DNA of 64,000 nt from Mesorhizobium sp. J8 (GTDB lineage: Bacteria; Pseudomonadota; Alphaproteobacteria; Rhizobiales; Rhizobiaceae), in the NCBI RefSeq assembly GCF_016591715.1, contig NZ_AP024109.1, forward strand, positions 5,022,001 to 5,086,000, in the 5' to 3' direction. A model generated the notes under the pieces. That model searched no databases. It had not been told where the DNA came from and saw only the letters and a program-made list of their open reading frames with translations. Position numbers and translations under genes: made by a program. This document shows positions 1 to 10,620 of this stretch, in pieces (position 1 is the first letter of the stretch; every line of letters begins with the position of its first letter).

Positions 1-591
1 CTGTCGCTCGACCCGGAATTGAGCTCGACCGTCTACGGCATGTTGGAGGCATCTGCCGAGGTCGTCGGCGCCGCGTCGTTGACCTTGCTGGTCCTTGCTG
101 CAACCCAAGCCGTCGCGGCTTTGCCGGGCGGAGGCGAAAAGACCTCACTCGGCGAGGACGTGGCCAATATGCTGTTCGGCTTCATGCTCACCCTGGCCTA
201 CCTCGCCTATATGCAATGGCTGGTCATCTGGGCGGGTGACCTGCCAAACGAGATTCACTGGTACGTGCTGCGCACATCAGGCATCTGGCTGGTCGTGCTT
301 TGGCTGGTCATCCTGCTGCAGTTCATCCTACCGTTCGGCGGGTTTCTTGTGCGCGACGTCAAACGCATCCACCGGGGCCTGATGTCGTTGGCGGCGGCGA
401 TGCTTGCCGGGCACATATTCGAGACCCTGTGGCGCGTCCGCGCGCCGCTGGTCGCACCGAAACTGTCGTCAATCTGGATCGAATTGGGCGCCTTTGCCGG
501 TGCCGGCGGGCTGTGGCTCGCGGTGTTCCTGTTGCTGTTGCGAGAGCCTCAGCTTCAACTTTTCTGGCGCCGGGTGGGCATTCATGACTGA
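1..591 (+). CDS. C-terminal part of an ActF/NrfD-like quinol:cytochrome c oxidoreductase subunit (truncated by window edge)
   Basis: The reading frame is already open at base 1, so the true start lies upstream. The visible 196 residues begin with an 'LSLDPELSSTVYGM' stretch, a pattern I associate with quinone-binding subunit 2 (ActF) of alternative complex III, and contain about five hydrophobic segments. The next genes encode a SCO chaperone and a caa3 oxidase, which is the usual neighbourhood of alternative complex III; such a complex would pass electrons from quinol to the oxidase. A TTG at 19 could be misread as a start, but the motif continues upstream of it. The family call rests on a short motif plus context. 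Confidence 0.6.
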   Translation: MSLDPELSSTVYGMLEASAEVVGAASLTLLVLAATQAVAALPGGGEKTSLGEDVANMLFGFMLTLAYLAYMQWLVIWAGDLPNEIHWYVLRTSGIWLVVLWLVILLQFILPFGGFLVRDVKRIHRGLMSLAAAMLAGHIFETLWRVRAPLVAPKLSSIWIELGAFAGAGGLWLAVFLLLLREPQLQLFWRRVGIHD

Positions 592-1033
592 GAATTCGCG
601 CCCTCCCGAGACGCGAGACGTCTGGCCCGGAACCCTGCTTCTCTTCGCAGGAGGACTGGCCGTGTTCCTGCTTGTGGCGAGCGGCATGCTCTATGCGCTG
701 TTCGTCCTGCCTCCGCGGTGGCCGCCGCCAGGTGCGGCGTGGCGTTCAAACGATGCGACGCCGAAGCTCTCGACAGCCCCCGGACAGGAGCTCGCCTCGA
801 CCCGGAGTGCGGAAAATGCCGAGCTGAACAAGCTTGGTTGGGTCGACCGCACGGCAGGCATCGCTCGCATTCCGATCGACGACGCCATGAAGCTCGTCGT
901 TCGAAACGGCCTGCCGGTTTGGGACAAGACTGTGGCGGCGGAGGGAGAGTGCGCCCTGCTGAGCGCGGATGTGCCCCGCTCAAAGCAGGCGCAGCAATGC
1001 CGCGACACGACCACCAAAGGGACGGCCCAATGA
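584..1033 (+). CDS. Hypothetical membrane-anchored protein between ActF-like and SCO genes
   Basis: A 149-residue protein whose ATG overlaps the end of the preceding gene by 8 bases, so it is translationally coupled. It has one N-terminal membrane segment (about residues 18-42) followed by a soluble, presumably periplasmic part with a 'GWVDRTAGIARIPIDDAM' stretch near residue 85. Proteins with this type of motif commonly sit between quinol dehydrogenase and oxidase genes, but no biochemical function is established that I know of. The gene overlaps the SCO start by 4 bases (1030-1033). A role in oxidase assembly or as an accessory subunit is inferred from position only. Confidence 0.7.
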   Translation: MTENSRPPETRDVWPGTLLLFAGGLAVFLLVASGMLYALFVLPPRWPPPGAAWRSNDATPKLSTAPGQELASTRSAENAELNKLGWVDRTAGIARIPIDDAMKLVVRNGLPVWDKTVAAEGECALLSADVPRSKQAQQCRDTTTKGTAQ

Positions 1034-1785
1034 AGTCGCTGCTGTTGGCCGCATTGGTTTTGCTTGGAAGCGCCGTGACGGTGCGCGCTGTCGAGCGACC
1101 GTCCTTCGACCCCAAGATCGGAGCGCAGTTCGACCTCGGCCGCAAGCTTCGCGACTCCTCTGGAGCCGAACGATCCCTCGACGAGATTCTGTCCGGAAAG
1201 CCGGCACTCGTGGTGTTCGGCTATGACAAATGCCCGAACCTGTGCGGCCTCACGCAGCAGGCGGTCGCCTCCGACCTCCGGAAGACTGGTCTCGATCCCG
1301 CGGACTACCGCGCCCTGTTCATTTCGATCGACAGGACCGAGACGGCAGATGACGCAGCAAGTGCCAAAGAGGTTGTCGCGCAGTCAACGACGCCCGCCGG
1401 GCTGAAGGCGTGGCACTTTCTGACCGGCGCCGATGGCGCCGGCGCATCACTGGCGGCTGAGGCGGGCATCCATTTCGACACGCGACCACGCGTGAATCAA
1501 TTCGTCCATCCGATCGCCGTCCTGGCCGTGACACCCAGGGGGCGCATCTCTCGCGTTCTGCCGGCCCTGACCTTCGAGCCACGCGACCTGAGGCTGGCGC
1601 TCGTCGAGGCGTCCGCGAACAAGCTGGGCTCGATCGCGGATCATGTCTTTTTGCTGTGCGCGGGGTTCGACACGTCCAAGGGGCAGTATACCGCGCCTAT
1701 CTGGGCCGCGCTCAAGATCGGAGGTATCGCGACGCTGCTTGTGCTTGGCAGCGGCATCGCTCTGCTTGCGCGGAGGCGGGCATGA
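1030..1785 (+). CDS. SCO1/SenC-family copper chaperone
   Basis: A 251-residue periplasmic thioredoxin-fold protein that delivers copper to the CuA centre of cytochrome oxidase subunit II. It has a signal peptide at residues 1-20, the copper-binding CPNLC motif (CxxxC, about Cys68/Cys72), a distal His in 'QFVHP' (about residue 160), and a C-terminal membrane segment with an ARRRA tail. The start ATG overlaps the previous stop (ATGA). The coxB start likewise overlaps this stop, so it belongs to the caa3 operon, where it would load CuA of the adjacent subunit. Confidence 0.9.
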   Translation: MKSLLLAALVLLGSAVTVRAVERPSFDPKIGAQFDLGRKLRDSSGAERSLDEILSGKPALVVFGYDKCPNLCGLTQQAVASDLRKTGLDPADYRALFISIDRTETADDAASAKEVVAQSTTPAGLKAWHFLTGADGAGASLAAEAGIHFDTRPRVNQFVHPIAVLAVTPRGRISRVLPALTFEPRDLRLALVEASANKLGSIADHVFLLCAGFDTSKGQYTAPIWAALKIGGIATLLVLGSGIALLARRRA

Positions 1786-2741
1786 GCTTTGCAATCCATT
1801 TCGCGCCGCCGGAAGCCTCTTCGGTCGCAGGCAAGGTCGACGTCTTGTTTTATGGGGTGTTGGCATTCTCGACAGCTCTCACTCTGCTCCTGACAGGCCT
1901 TGTCGTGTACTATGCGGTGAAATACCGGGCAGGCACATCGGCGGATCGCACCGGCGCGCGCGGCCGTAGCCTGCCGCTGGAGATCGGCTGGACCGGCGCC
2001 AGTCTGGTCGTTGCGTTCATCATCTTCGCCTGGGGCGCTGAACTCTACGTTTACCGCGATCAGCCGCCTGCCGACGCTTTGGAAATAGCTGGGCTCGGCA
2101 AGCAGTGGATGTGGACGTTCCGCCATGCCGGCGGGCAGCGTGAAATCAACGAGCTGCACGTGCCGGCCGGCAAGGCGGTGGTCGTGTCGCTTGCCTCCCA
2201 AGACGTGATCCACTCGTTCTACGTTCCGGCATTCCGCTTGAAGCAGGACGCGGTGCCCGGCCGAACCACGCACCTGTGGTTCATTGCCGACAAGCCGGGG
2301 CGCTATCACTTGTTCTGTGCCGAATATTGCGGCACCCAGCATTCCGAAATGGGTGGCTGGGTGACCGTCATGCCGCCTGAACAATTCGCGCAGTGGCTCG
2401 CCGCGCAAGGCCAGGACGAATCCCTGGCCGAAGGTGGCGCGAGACTCTTTCGCGCCTTGGGCTGCTCGGGCTGCCACGGACCCTCGAGCAAGGTTCGCGC
2501 GCCCGACCTTGCCGGCGTCTACGGCAAGCCGGTCGCCTTGTCGGACAGGCAGACAGTGGTTGCCGACGAAGCCTATCTCAGGGACTCGATCCTGCAGCCC
2601 GCGAAACAGATCGCCGCCGGCTATGATCCGATCATGCCGAGTTTCGACGGCCTGATCGATGAATCGGAATTGCAGATGCTGGTGGCCTATTTGAAGTCGC
2701 TATCCGCCAGTTCACCCGGTCGCAGCGAGACGAGCCAATGA
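1782..2741 (+). CDS. coxB: Cytochrome c oxidase subunit II with fused cytochrome c domain (caa3 type)
   Basis: A 319-residue subunit that accepts electrons from cytochrome c. It has two N-terminal membrane helices (about 22-48 and 70-92), a cupredoxin domain with the full CuA ligand set ([12 protein letters not shown], about residue 179 on), and a C-terminal cytochrome c domain with CSGCH (about residue 228) and a distal Met in 'IMPSF'. The fused heme domain defines it as caa3-type. The start overlaps the SCO stop, and its stop overlaps the coxA start. Confidence 0.95.
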   Translation: MSFAIHFAPPEASSVAGKVDVLFYGVLAFSTALTLLLTGLVVYYAVKYRAGTSADRTGARGRSLPLEIGWTGASLVVAFIIFAWGAELYVYRDQPPADALEIAGLGKQWMWTFRHAGGQREINELHVPAGKAVVVSLASQDVIHSFYVPAFRLKQDAVPGRTTHLWFIADKPGRYHLFCAEYCGTQHSEMGGWVTVMPPEQFAQWLAAQGQDESLAEGGARLFRALGCSGCHGPSSKVRAPDLAGVYGKPVALSDRQTVVADEAYLRDSILQPAKQIAAGYDPIMPSFDGLIDESELQMLVAYLKSLSASSPGRSETSQ

Positions 2742-4381
2742 GCAGCCAGAGCGCGCATGTCGAGACCTATTTCGCGGAGGGCGCGGGCATACGGTCCTGG
2801 TTGCTGACCACCGACCACAAGCGCATCGCCTGGCTCTATCTCGTGTCGTTGACGGGCTTCTTCTTCCTGGGCGGGTTCTTCGCCGTTCTCATGCGCATCG
2901 AGCTTGCGACACCGGCGGGCGACCTCGTCTCCGACGCCGTCTACAATCGCCTTTTCTCCCTGCACGGCATCATCATGGTGTGGTTTTTCCTGGTGCCATC
3001 GATCCCGGCCAGTTTGGGGAATTTTCTGCTGCCGCTGATGATCGGCGCCCGCGATCTCGCCTTTCCGCGTGTCAATCTTGCGAGCTGGTACGTCTTCATC
3101 ATCGGCAGCGGGTTTGCGCTCGCTTCGGTCGTGGCCGGCGGTGTCGACACCGGTTGGACGTTCTACACCCCGCTTTCCAGCCTCTATTCCGACAGTTTCG
3201 TTTCCACAGCCGCGCTTGGCGTGTTCATCGTCGGCTTCTCCACCATCATGACCGGCATCAACTTCATCGTCACAGTTCACAAGCTCAGGGCTCCCGGCCT
3301 GACCTGGTTCCGGCTGCCGATCTTTGTGTGGACGTTGTATGCGACCAGCCTGGTGATGGTGCTGGCAACGCCGGTGCTTGCGGCTTCCCTGATACTGATC
3401 GTGCTGGAACGTGTCTTCGGGATCGGCATCTTCAATCCGGACCTCGGCGGCGATCCTCTGCTGTTCCAGCATCTGTTCTGGTTCTACTCGCATCCGGCCG
3501 TCTACATCATGATCCTGCCCGGAATGGGTGTCGTCTCGGAGGTGCTGCCCTGCTTCAGCCGGCGGCCGCTGTTCGGCTACACCTCGGTCGCGCTCGCCTC
3601 GATGGCCATAGCCGTTCTAGGCTTCCTGGTCTGGGGACATCACATGTTCGTCTCAGGACAGTCCACCTATGCAGGGGTGGTCTTTTCGTTCCTGTCGTTC
3701 TGTGTGGCCATTCCATCCGCCATCAAGGTCTTCAACTGGAGCCTGACGCTTCGCAAGGGCGAGATCACCTTCGAGGCGCCGATGCTTTATTCGCTGTTCT
3801 TCCTGGCGCTGTTCACATTCGGCGGACTGGCGGGTCTCGCGCTCGCCGCGCTGGGCTTCGACGTGCATGTGCACGACACCTATTTCGTTGTGGCGCATTT
3901 CCATTACATCATGGTCGGCGGCATGGTGATGGCGTTCATGGCCGGCATCCATTTCTGGTGGCCGAAGATGACTGGGCGACTCTATGCGGAGATGTGGGGG
4001 CGTGTCGCTGCGGTGACGTCCCTGGTGGGGTTCAATCTGACGTTCTTTCCGCAGTTCGTGCTGGGCTATCTCGGCATGCCGCGCCGCTACCACACCTATC
4101 CACCGGAGTTCCAGTTCTGGCATGTGCTCTCCTCGGCCGGAGCGGTGGTGCTCGCAATAGGCTACCTCATGCCGCTCTTCTATCTTGGCTGGTCGCTGTT
4201 TCGCGGGGCCACAGCCCCGGCCAACCCCTGGGGTGCGACCGGTCTCGAATGGCAGACGAGCTCGCCGCCGCCGCCGCACAATTTCGAAGTGACGCCGGTC
4301 GTCACGCGACCTGCCTATGACTATCCCATGAAGGGACTGCAGCACGAACGCTTCAGCCCGCATCGGCGGGAGGATGCATGA
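2738..4381 (+). CDS. coxA: Cytochrome c oxidase subunit I (A2-type, caa3)
   Basis: The 547-residue catalytic subunit reduces O2 at the heme a3-CuB centre and pumps protons. Visible landmarks are the low-spin heme His in '[10 protein letters not shown]' (about residue 75), the CuB/cross-linked Tyr helix '[10 protein letters not shown]' (about 248), the CuB histidines '[10 protein letters not shown]' (about 300) and '[13 protein letters not shown]' (about 378). 'YSHPAVY' in place of 'GHPEVY' marks an A2-type enzyme, which lacks the D-channel glutamate of A1 oxidases. It overlaps coxB and coxC by 4 bases each. Confidence 0.96.
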   Translation: MSSQSAHVETYFAEGAGIRSWLLTTDHKRIAWLYLVSLTGFFFLGGFFAVLMRIELATPAGDLVSDAVYNRLFSLHGIIMVWFFLVPSIPASLGNFLLPLMIGARDLAFPRVNLASWYVFIIGSGFALASVVAGGVDTGWTFYTPLSSLYSDSFVSTAALGVFIVGFSTIMTGINFIVTVHKLRAPGLTWFRLPIFVWTLYATSLVMVLATPVLAASLILIVLERVFGIGIFNPDLGGDPLLFQHLFWFYSHPAVYIMILPGMGVVSEVLPCFSRRPLFGYTSVALASMAIAVLGFLVWGHHMFVSGQSTYAGVVFSFLSFCVAIPSAIKVFNWSLTLRKGEITFEAPMLYSLFFLALFTFGGLAGLALAALGFDVHVHDTYFVVAHFHYIMVGGMVMAFMAGIHFWWPKMTGRLYAEMWGRVAAVTSLVGFNLTFFPQFVLGYLGMPRRYHTYPPEFQFWHVLSSAGAVVLAIGYLMPLFYLGWSLFRGATAPANPWGATGLEWQTSSPPPPHNFEVTPVVTRPAYDYPMKGLQHERFSPHRREDA

Positions 4382-5016
4382 CCCGGGCACCCGAAAGTGT
4401 AGCCTTCGATACGGTGCGGCGCGAGGAAGCCGCCGATCGTTTCGGCATGTGGATTTTCTTGGGCTCTGAAGCGATGCTTTTCGGCGCCATCCTGCTGGTC
4501 TTCCTGGTGGCGCATATCCGCTATCTTCCCGCCTTCGCAGCTGCCTCAAAACATCTGTCCTTGCCGTTGGGCACTCTCAACACCGCAGTGCTCATCACGT
4601 CGAGCTTCACCATGGCGTTTGCGCATGAGAGCGCGTCGGCACGCCGTTGGAACACCGCGGCCTGGACGCTGGGCATAACCGCTTTTTTGGGCGTCGCTTT
4701 CCTTTGCATAAAGGGGACTGAATACGCCAAGGAGTTCCACGAAGGCATCGCGCCGGTTATGGGGGCGCCTTTCTCCTACCAGGGGCCGGATCCCGTTCAC
4801 GCGCAGTTCTTCTTCAGTCTCTATTTCGCGTTGACCGGCCTGCACGCAGTGCATCTGGCCAGCGGCATAGCGGTCGTTGCAGGCCTGCTTTTGTCATGGC
4901 GGCGGACCGACATCGACAGCCGTGTGCGCCGTACCCATGCGATCGGGCTTTACTGGCACTTCGTCGACATCGTGTGGATATTCCTGTTTCCCGTCCTCTA
5001 TTTGGTGCACGCGTAG
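4378..5016 (+). CDS. coxC: Cytochrome c oxidase subunit III
   Basis: A 212-residue integral membrane protein with the five-helix form of the subunit III family. Conserved '[15 protein letters not shown]' opens the helical part and '[14 protein letters not shown]' and '[16 protein letters not shown]' close it. The start overlaps the coxA stop (ATGA). It stabilises the catalytic subunit in the inner membrane. Confidence 0.95.
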   Translation: MTRAPESVAFDTVRREEAADRFGMWIFLGSEAMLFGAILLVFLVAHIRYLPAFAAASKHLSLPLGTLNTAVLITSSFTMAFAHESASARRWNTAAWTLGITAFLGVAFLCIKGTEYAKEFHEGIAPVMGAPFSYQGPDPVHAQFFFSLYFALTGLHAVHLASGIAVVAGLLLSWRRTDIDSRVRRTHAIGLYWHFVDIVWIFLFPVLYLVHA

Positions 5017-5021
5017 GCGCC

Positions 5022-5273
5022 ATGGAACACATCCGTAAGCTCGCCTTCGCTTATGTCGCATTGCTGGTCCTTCTTGGGCTGACGGTCGGATCATCCTTCC
5101 TCGATCTTCATGGTGCCAACACTGCCGTGAACCTTTTGATCGCGGCGATGAAGGCAGCTGTCGTCGCGGTGGTGTTCATGAAGCTGACCGGAGAGGAAAC
5201 CCTGCCGCCGCTGGTTGCGGTGGCGGTCGCCTTGTGGCTGGCTATTCTCTTCGGGCTGACCCTGATCGGCTGA
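5022..5273 (+). CDS. Small cytochrome c oxidase subunit IV (prokaryotic type)
   Basis: An 83-residue protein with three predicted membrane helices filling almost its full length, matching prokaryotic subunit IV in size and in its position directly after subunit III. It starts 5 bases after the coxC stop. No catalytic residues are expected; the family is thought to support assembly. It is the last gene of the ActF-SCO-coxBAC operon, and the 255 bases after it contain no gene and probably hold the promoter of the dehydrogenase operon. Confidence 0.85.
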   Translation: MEHIRKLAFAYVALLVLLGLTVGSSFLDLHGANTAVNLLIAAMKAAVVAVVFMKLTGEETLPPLVAVAVALWLAILFGLTLIG

Positions 5274-5528
5274 AGAACCGAGCGCGGCTGACGCGCAGCC
5301 TTTCGGCGCTCATGCGCCAGCAAGACGATCTACCGAACCGCCCAAACCGTGTTGCTGGGATCGGGCCGACCACGACGGTGCAATTGGCCGCAGCCACTTT
5401 GGCGCTGCGGACGATCTGGCCTCCATATCAGCGTGGTCCGCGCATCGCTGAGGACCTGCCCGGTCTCACCTCCGCTCGGCGTTCAATCGCGCTCCGAAAA
5501 AGTGACCCGCGGAGGGAACATTTCCCCG

Positions 5529-6332
5529 ATGCCCCAGTTTGGCTCCACACGCACTCGCAATCATGGCCGCGTCGTGAAACCGAAAAAAGTCAGCCGCCGC
5601 CAATTCCTGGCGGTCAGTGCAACCGCCGCAGCGGCAGCCGGAGGCGTTGGCACGGCACCCGCCTTTTCACGTGATGTTCATGGTGGCGACAAAGATCCGT
5701 GGCTGCCGCATCAGGCCGACGCTCCGCATCCCCTCCAGGCCCCTGACTACAAGTTTTTTACACCCGAGGAGGCGGCTTTCATCGAAGCCGCTACCGAAAG
5801 GCTCGTTCCAGACGACGCCATCGGGCCCGGAGCCAAGGCATGCGGGGTTGCGCTGTTCATCGATCATCAATTGGCCGGTGCCTACGGTCGGGCACAGGGC
5901 TGGTACATGCAAGGCCCCTGGTCAAAGGGAGAGGAGACGCAGGGCTATCAATCGCGCCTGACCCCTTCTGCGCTCTATCGGGCAGCCATCAAGGCTATAG
6001 AGGACCACGTCGCGTCCTCGCATTCTGCCGCGCCTTTCGCCGGCCTGGCACCAGACCAACAGGACGCGATCATAAGCGATCTCGAGAAAGGCAAGCTCGA
6101 CCTTGGCGGGGTGGATGCCAAGACCTTTTTCAAGATGCTCTGGCTGAACACCAAGGAGGGCATGTTCAGCGATCCCATCTATGGCGGGAACAAGGATATG
6201 GCGGGATGGAAGATGCTTGGGTTTCCCGGCGCGCGGTACAATTATCTCGACTGGGTCGACCGGCACGGACAACGCTATGATCAACCGCCAGTCGGGATCC
6301 GCGGCCGTCCGGAATGGAACGGGGAAGGCTGA
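5529..6332 (+). CDS. Gluconate 2-dehydrogenase subunit 3 family protein (Tat-exported)
   Basis: A 267-residue small (gamma-like) subunit of a flavoprotein dehydrogenase complex. The N-terminus carries a twin-arginine motif (SRRQFLAVSA, about residues 22-31) followed by an alanine-rich hydrophobic segment, so it is expected to carry the partner flavoprotein through the Tat system. The ATG at 5529 has a GGAGGG about 12 bases upstream; in-frame codons further upstream have no comparable site. The GMC gene starts 3 bases after the stop. Confidence 0.88.
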   Translation: MPQFGSTRTRNHGRVVKPKKVSRRQFLAVSATAAAAAGGVGTAPAFSRDVHGGDKDPWLPHQADAPHPLQAPDYKFFTPEEAAFIEAATERLVPDDAIGPGAKACGVALFIDHQLAGAYGRAQGWYMQGPWSKGEETQGYQSRLTPSALYRAAIKAIEDHVASSHSAAPFAGLAPDQQDAIISDLEKGKLDLGGVDAKTFFKMLWLNTKEGMFSDPIYGGNKDMAGWKMLGFPGARYNYLDWVDRHGQRYDQPPVGIRGRPEWNGEG

Positions 6333-6335
6333 CGC

Positions 6336-8102
6336 ATGGTCAACAGGCTTCCGTCCGTCGACGTGGTCCTGGTTGGCTTCGGCTGGACCGGAGCAATCAT
6401 GGCGCAGGAGCTTACGGAAGACGGGCTCGAGGTGCTCGCGCTGGAGCGCGGCAGCTGGCGCGACACGGGAACCGACTTTGCGCCCAGCTTCATTCAGGAT
6501 GAGCTGCGCTACCGCTATCACGGGCATCTGTTCGAAGAGACCGCTCAGGAGACCTTGACCTTCCGCAATACCCCCGACCAGACGGCTCTTCCGATGCGGC
6601 GGCTCGGCTCGTTTCTGCCCGGCACCGGCGTCGGCGGATCCATCATCCATTGGAACGGCCAGGCCTGGCGCTTCCTGCCCTATGATTTCCAGATTCGCAG
6701 CCAGACCGTCGCGCGATACGGGAACGCCGCGGTTTCGCAGGACATGATGCTGCAGGACTGGGGCATCACCTATGACGAGCTAGAGCCCTACTACATGCGC
6801 TGGGAGGAACTGTGCGGCATCGCTGGCCAGGCCGGCAACGTCAAGGGACAGAAACAGGCGGGCGGCAATCCCTTCGAAGGGCCTCGCTCGAAGCCCTACC
6901 CCACGCCCCCGATGAAGCAGACCTACGGGCCGACGCTGTTCGGTCAAGCGGCAGCTTCCCTCGGGCTGCACCCGTTTCCATGCCCTTCGGGCAACATGTC
7001 GCAAGCCTATACCAATCCGCTCGGCGTCACGCTGGCGCCCTGCACCTATTGCGGCTTCTGCGAGAAATTCGGCTGCGGCAACTATTCCAAGGCCAGTGCC
7101 CAGACGACCATCCTGCCCGTCCTGATGCGGAAGAAGAATTTCACCGTTCGCACGGAAAGCGAGGTCACGCGGGTCAACGTGGACGCTTCCGGCAAGCACG
7201 CGACCGGCGTCACTTACGTCGACGCCCAGGGCAACGAATTCGAGCAGCCGGCGGATCTCGTCATTGTGTGCGCCTATGCCACGCACAACGTGCATCTGCT
7301 GATGAGCTCAGGCATCGGCAAGATCTACGATCCAGGTACTGGCCAGGGCACGCTCGGTAAGAACTACTGCTATCAGCTCACGCCTTCCGTCGACCTGTTC
7401 TTCGATGACAAGCTCCTCAATCCTTTCGTCGGGGCGGGCGCGTTGGGCGTCATCGTCGACGATTGGAACGGCGACAATTTCGACCACACCGGCCTCGGAT
7501 TCATCCATGGCGGGTATATCGCCGGCTACATGACGACGGGACGTCCAATCGAAACGGAGCTGTTGCCGGAAGGAACCCCGAAATGGGGCGCCAAGTGGAA
7601 GAAGGCCTTCGTCGAGAATTATCTCAAGTCGATGTCCGTGTCGCTCATGGGGGCGGTCATGCCGGACAAGTCTAACCATCTCGATCTCGATCCGTCCTAC
7701 CGCGATGTCTATGGCCGGCCGCTCATGCGCATGACCTACGACTTCAAGCAGAACGAACTGAAGATGCAGGATTTCGCCATGGGCAAGATGGTGGAGATCG
7801 CGCACGCCATGAAGCCTCGCGAGATCAAGAAGTCGGCGCGCGGACCGCACTATGACATTGAGCCTTATCAGTCGACGCACAACACCGGTGGCGCCATCAT
7901 GGGCGCCAGCCCGGCCGACAGCGTGATCAACAGATATCTCCAGCACTGGGACGTGCCCGATCTGTTCGTGGTTGGCGCCAGCGCCTTCCCCCACAATAGC
8001 GGCTACAACCCGACCGGAACGGTAAGCGCTCTTGCGCTGTGGGCAGCGGATGCGATCCGCCGCCAATACCTCAAGCATCCCGGCCCATTGGTGCACACAT
8101 GA
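6336..8102 (+). CDS. GMC-family FAD-dependent oxidoreductase (gluconate 2-dehydrogenase alpha-like)
   Basis: The 588-residue catalytic flavoprotein of a periplasmic sugar or sugar-acid dehydrogenase. An N-terminal dinucleotide fold 'VLVGFGWTGAIMAQEL' (residues 11-26) is followed by an acidic 'LALERG'. A cysteine-rich 'CTYCGFCEKFGCGNYSKA' (about residue 235) may carry an Fe-S cluster, as in related fructose/gluconate dehydrogenases. The C-terminus has the GMC signature 'STHNTGGAIMG' and 'HNSGYNPTGTVSALA'. The protein has no signal peptide, consistent with export together with the Tat-tagged subunit. The substrate cannot be told from sequence. Confidence 0.9.
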   Translation: MVNRLPSVDVVLVGFGWTGAIMAQELTEDGLEVLALERGSWRDTGTDFAPSFIQDELRYRYHGHLFEETAQETLTFRNTPDQTALPMRRLGSFLPGTGVGGSIIHWNGQAWRFLPYDFQIRSQTVARYGNAAVSQDMMLQDWGITYDELEPYYMRWEELCGIAGQAGNVKGQKQAGGNPFEGPRSKPYPTPPMKQTYGPTLFGQAAASLGLHPFPCPSGNMSQAYTNPLGVTLAPCTYCGFCEKFGCGNYSKASAQTTILPVLMRKKNFTVRTESEVTRVNVDASGKHATGVTYVDAQGNEFEQPADLVIVCAYATHNVHLLMSSGIGKIYDPGTGQGTLGKNYCYQLTPSVDLFFDDKLLNPFVGAGALGVIVDDWNGDNFDHTGLGFIHGGYIAGYMTTGRPIETELLPEGTPKWGAKWKKAFVENYLKSMSVSLMGAVMPDKSNHLDLDPSYRDVYGRPLMRMTYDFKQNELKMQDFAMGKMVEIAHAMKPREIKKSARGPHYDIEPYQSTHNTGGAIMGASPADSVINRYLQHWDVPDLFVVGASAFPHNSGYNPTGTVSALALWAADAIRRQYLKHPGPLVHT

Positions 8103-9348
8103 TCACGCGACGCGCAGTCGTTCTGGTGGCATTTGCCGCAGCGCTCGGCGCGGTGCTCGTGACGCTGGGTCCCTTCGCATATGCTCAGATCGGTGATTTC
8201 GGCAAGCAGGAGCGTGGACGGTATCTGGTGGCGGCGGGAGATTGTGAGGCTTGCCATACTGCCGATGACGGCAAGCCCTTCGCGGGCGACAGGCCAATCG
8301 AGACGCCCTTCGGCACGATCTACTCCGCCAACATAACGCCGGATCCCGAGACCGGCATCGGGGCATGGACGGAAGAGCAGTTCTACCGAGCCATGCATGA
8401 GGGGCTGGCCGCCGATGGCCGGCGCCTTTACCCGGCCTTCCCTTATCCCTGGTTCACCAAGGTGACGCGCGAGGACGTCGACGACATCCGCGCCTACCTG
8501 CGCACCCTGGCCCCGGTGCGGGCCAAACCGCGCGACAACGAATTTATCTGGCCACTCAATCACAGGTTTGCCATGGCGGCATGGAATGGCCTGTTCTTCA
8601 AGCCCGGCGAATTCCAGCCCGGCAAGGACCAGTCCGCCGAATGGAATCGCGGTGCCTACCTGGTTGAGGGGCTCGGCCATTGCGGCGCCTGCCACACGCC
8701 CAAGAATATTCTCGGCTCATCGAAGACGTCGGAAGCCTTTCAAGGCGCCGAGGTGCAGAACTGGTTCGCGCCCAACCTGACGGGCGACAAACGCACGGGC
8801 CTGGGCTCCTGGAGCGAAGAGGACATCGTGGCCTCAAAACCGGCCACAATGCGCGCACGACTGCCTATGGTCCGATGGGCGCAGTGGTCAAGGACTCGAC
8901 CTCGAAGCTGACGGACCAGGATCTGCAGGCAATCGCCACGTTCCTCAAATCCTTGCCTGCCTTCACCCCCAATTCTGCTGGCAGTGCCGATCAGAAGATG
9001 CTCAGCGCCGGAAAGGCAATTTATGGCGATGATTGCGCTGCATGCCACCAGCTCGGCGGCGAAGGTGTCGAGGGTGTGTTCCCTTCGCTGAGGGGCGACG
9101 CGGTCGTGCAATCGGACCAACCGCTGTCGATGCTTCGCCTCATTCTGAACGGCGGCCATGCCGCAGCGACGGCGCAGAACCCCAACGACAAGACGATGCC
9201 ATCGTTTGGCTGGAAATTGTCGGACGACCAGATCGCTGCGCTCGCCACCTATGTTCGTAACGCCTGGGGCAACCAGGCCGCTCCGGTAACTGCGGAAACG
9301 GTCCGGAAACTGCGCAGTTCCACCGATAGCGTCACGGGCTCTTACTGA
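8099..9348 (+). pseudogene. Triheme cytochrome c subunit of the GMC dehydrogenase, interrupted by a frameshift near 8833
   Basis: The first frame (ATG at 8099, overlapping the GMC stop) encodes a signal peptide and hemes CEACH (about residue 49) and CGACH (about 195), then loses homology after 'SEEDIVA' and stops at 8911. The downstream frame continues exactly as expected with 'LKTGHNARTTAYGPMG' and carries the third heme, CAACH, ending at 9348. Restoring 'AYLKTG' requires 4 bases that are absent between 8833 and 8834, equivalent to a net -1 shift. The intact protein would be about 417 residues, normal for a gluconate-dehydrogenase cytochrome subunit that hands electrons to quinone. A sequencing error cannot be excluded. 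Without repair the product has two hemes. Confidence 0.85.
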
Positions 9349-9670
9349 TCTGGCGCCCTGGCCTCGGACGTCCTCTCATTCGCGAGATAGCGTCGCCGAT
9401 GCCGTCGATCAGAGCGGCCATGCCCCGCGATCGGTTTACCCAGTGACGCGCTCAACCTCACCGCCATATCGCCATCGCAAGCGAGCTGTTCGTTCCAACG
9501 CCTGATGCCCGCGAAAGTAATGGAACAACCGCCTGCTGTGACAGTTGGGGCGTGTCTCCCGGAGTTGCAGGGTGTCGGCAGAAAGACCGCGTCAGCGCTC
9601 GGGAGACCTGATCCGAGATTTCCACGCGCCCCTTGATGGACGCTCTGTCTCAAACCCGTGACCAACCGTT
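9349..9670. other. Intergenic, no gene seen
   Basis: A 322-base stretch between the cytochrome subunit and cyoA. Short open frames on the minus strand have no recognisable domain or ribosome site. It presumably holds the cyo promoter, but I see no convincing consensus. Confidence 0.5.
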
Positions 9671-10618
9671 GTGCTTTTGCCCAGTAGATCTCAGTCACTG
9701 CGCCCGCTCTTCTGGTTGCCCGCAGTCTCGGCCCTGCCCGGCTGCGCGGGAGGCGTGCTCGATCCGCAGGGACCGATCGGGGTCGGCAACCGCACCATCC
9801 TTCTGAACTCGCTTGCCGTGATGCTGGTCATCGTCGTCCCGACCTTGATCGCGCTGCTGGCCTTTGCCTGGATGTTTCGCGCCACCAACCGCAATGCGCG
9901 CTACGACCCAAATTTCACCTATTCCGGCAAGATCGAGTTGATCATCTGGTCGATCCCGACGCTCACAATCCTCTTCCTTGGTGGGCTGATCTATTACGGA
10001 TCCCACCACCTCGATCCGCGCCGGCCGATCGCGTCCGGCCAGCGCCCCCTGGAAGTGCAGGTGGTGGCGCTCGACTGGAAATGGCTGTTCCTCTATCCGG
10101 ACCAGGGTGTCGGAACTGTCAATCAGCTGGTCATTCCCGCTGGCACGCCGGTGCATTTCAGGCTTACCTCGGCCAGCGTGATGAACACCTTCTTCGTGCC
10201 GCAGCTCGGCAGCATGGTCTATGTCATGAACGGCATGCAGACCGAGTTGCATCTGCAGGCCGACCGCGAAGACGATTATTTCGGCCTGTCGGCTCATTTC
10301 AGCGGCGACGGCTTTTCCGACATGAACTTCCGTGTACGGGCGGTCTCCGCGGACGCATTCGCCAGTTGGGCTTCATCGCTGCATGGCAAAGGCGTCTTGG
10401 ATGCCAACGCCTATCGCGCGCTTGCCCGCCAAAGCATCAACATGCCGCCTGCCGCCTTCGGCCAGGTCGAGCCTGGCCTGTTCGACGCAGTGCTGCGCCA
10501 GACCCTGCCGCCCGGACCGGGGCCAGCCGAAACCGCCGCCGGCGAGCCGCAGGTGAGCCCGAAGGCCGAGCCGAAGGCGGCGCCGGCCTTGACGCACCCG
10601 CCCAAAGAAGGAGGATGA
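9671..10618 (+). CDS. cyoA: Cytochrome bo3 quinol oxidase subunit II
   Basis: A 315-residue lipoprotein subunit. A lipobox-like 'ALPGCAG' lies near residue 24 and is followed by two membrane helices (about 38-60 and 85-105) and a cupredoxin fold. The CuA cysteines are missing ('[16 protein letters not shown]' in the place of the CuA loop), which makes this a quinol rather than cytochrome c oxidase. The C-terminus is Pro/Ala-rich. The likely start is GTG at 9671. Its stop sits within the ribosome site region of cyoB. Confidence 0.93.
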   Translation: MLLPSRSQSLRPLFWLPAVSALPGCAGGVLDPQGPIGVGNRTILLNSLAVMLVIVVPTLIALLAFAWMFRATNRNARYDPNFTYSGKIELIIWSIPTLTILFLGGLIYYGSHHLDPRRPIASGQRPLEVQVVALDWKWLFLYPDQGVGTVNQLVIPAGTPVHFRLTSASVMNTFFVPQLGSMVYVMNGMQTELHLQADREDDYFGLSAHFSGDGFSDMNFRVRAVSADAFASWASSLHGKGVLDANAYRALARQSINMPPAAFGQVEPGLFDAVLRQTLPPGPGPAETAAGEPQVSPKAEPKAAPALTHPPKEGG

Positions 10619-10620
10619 CG

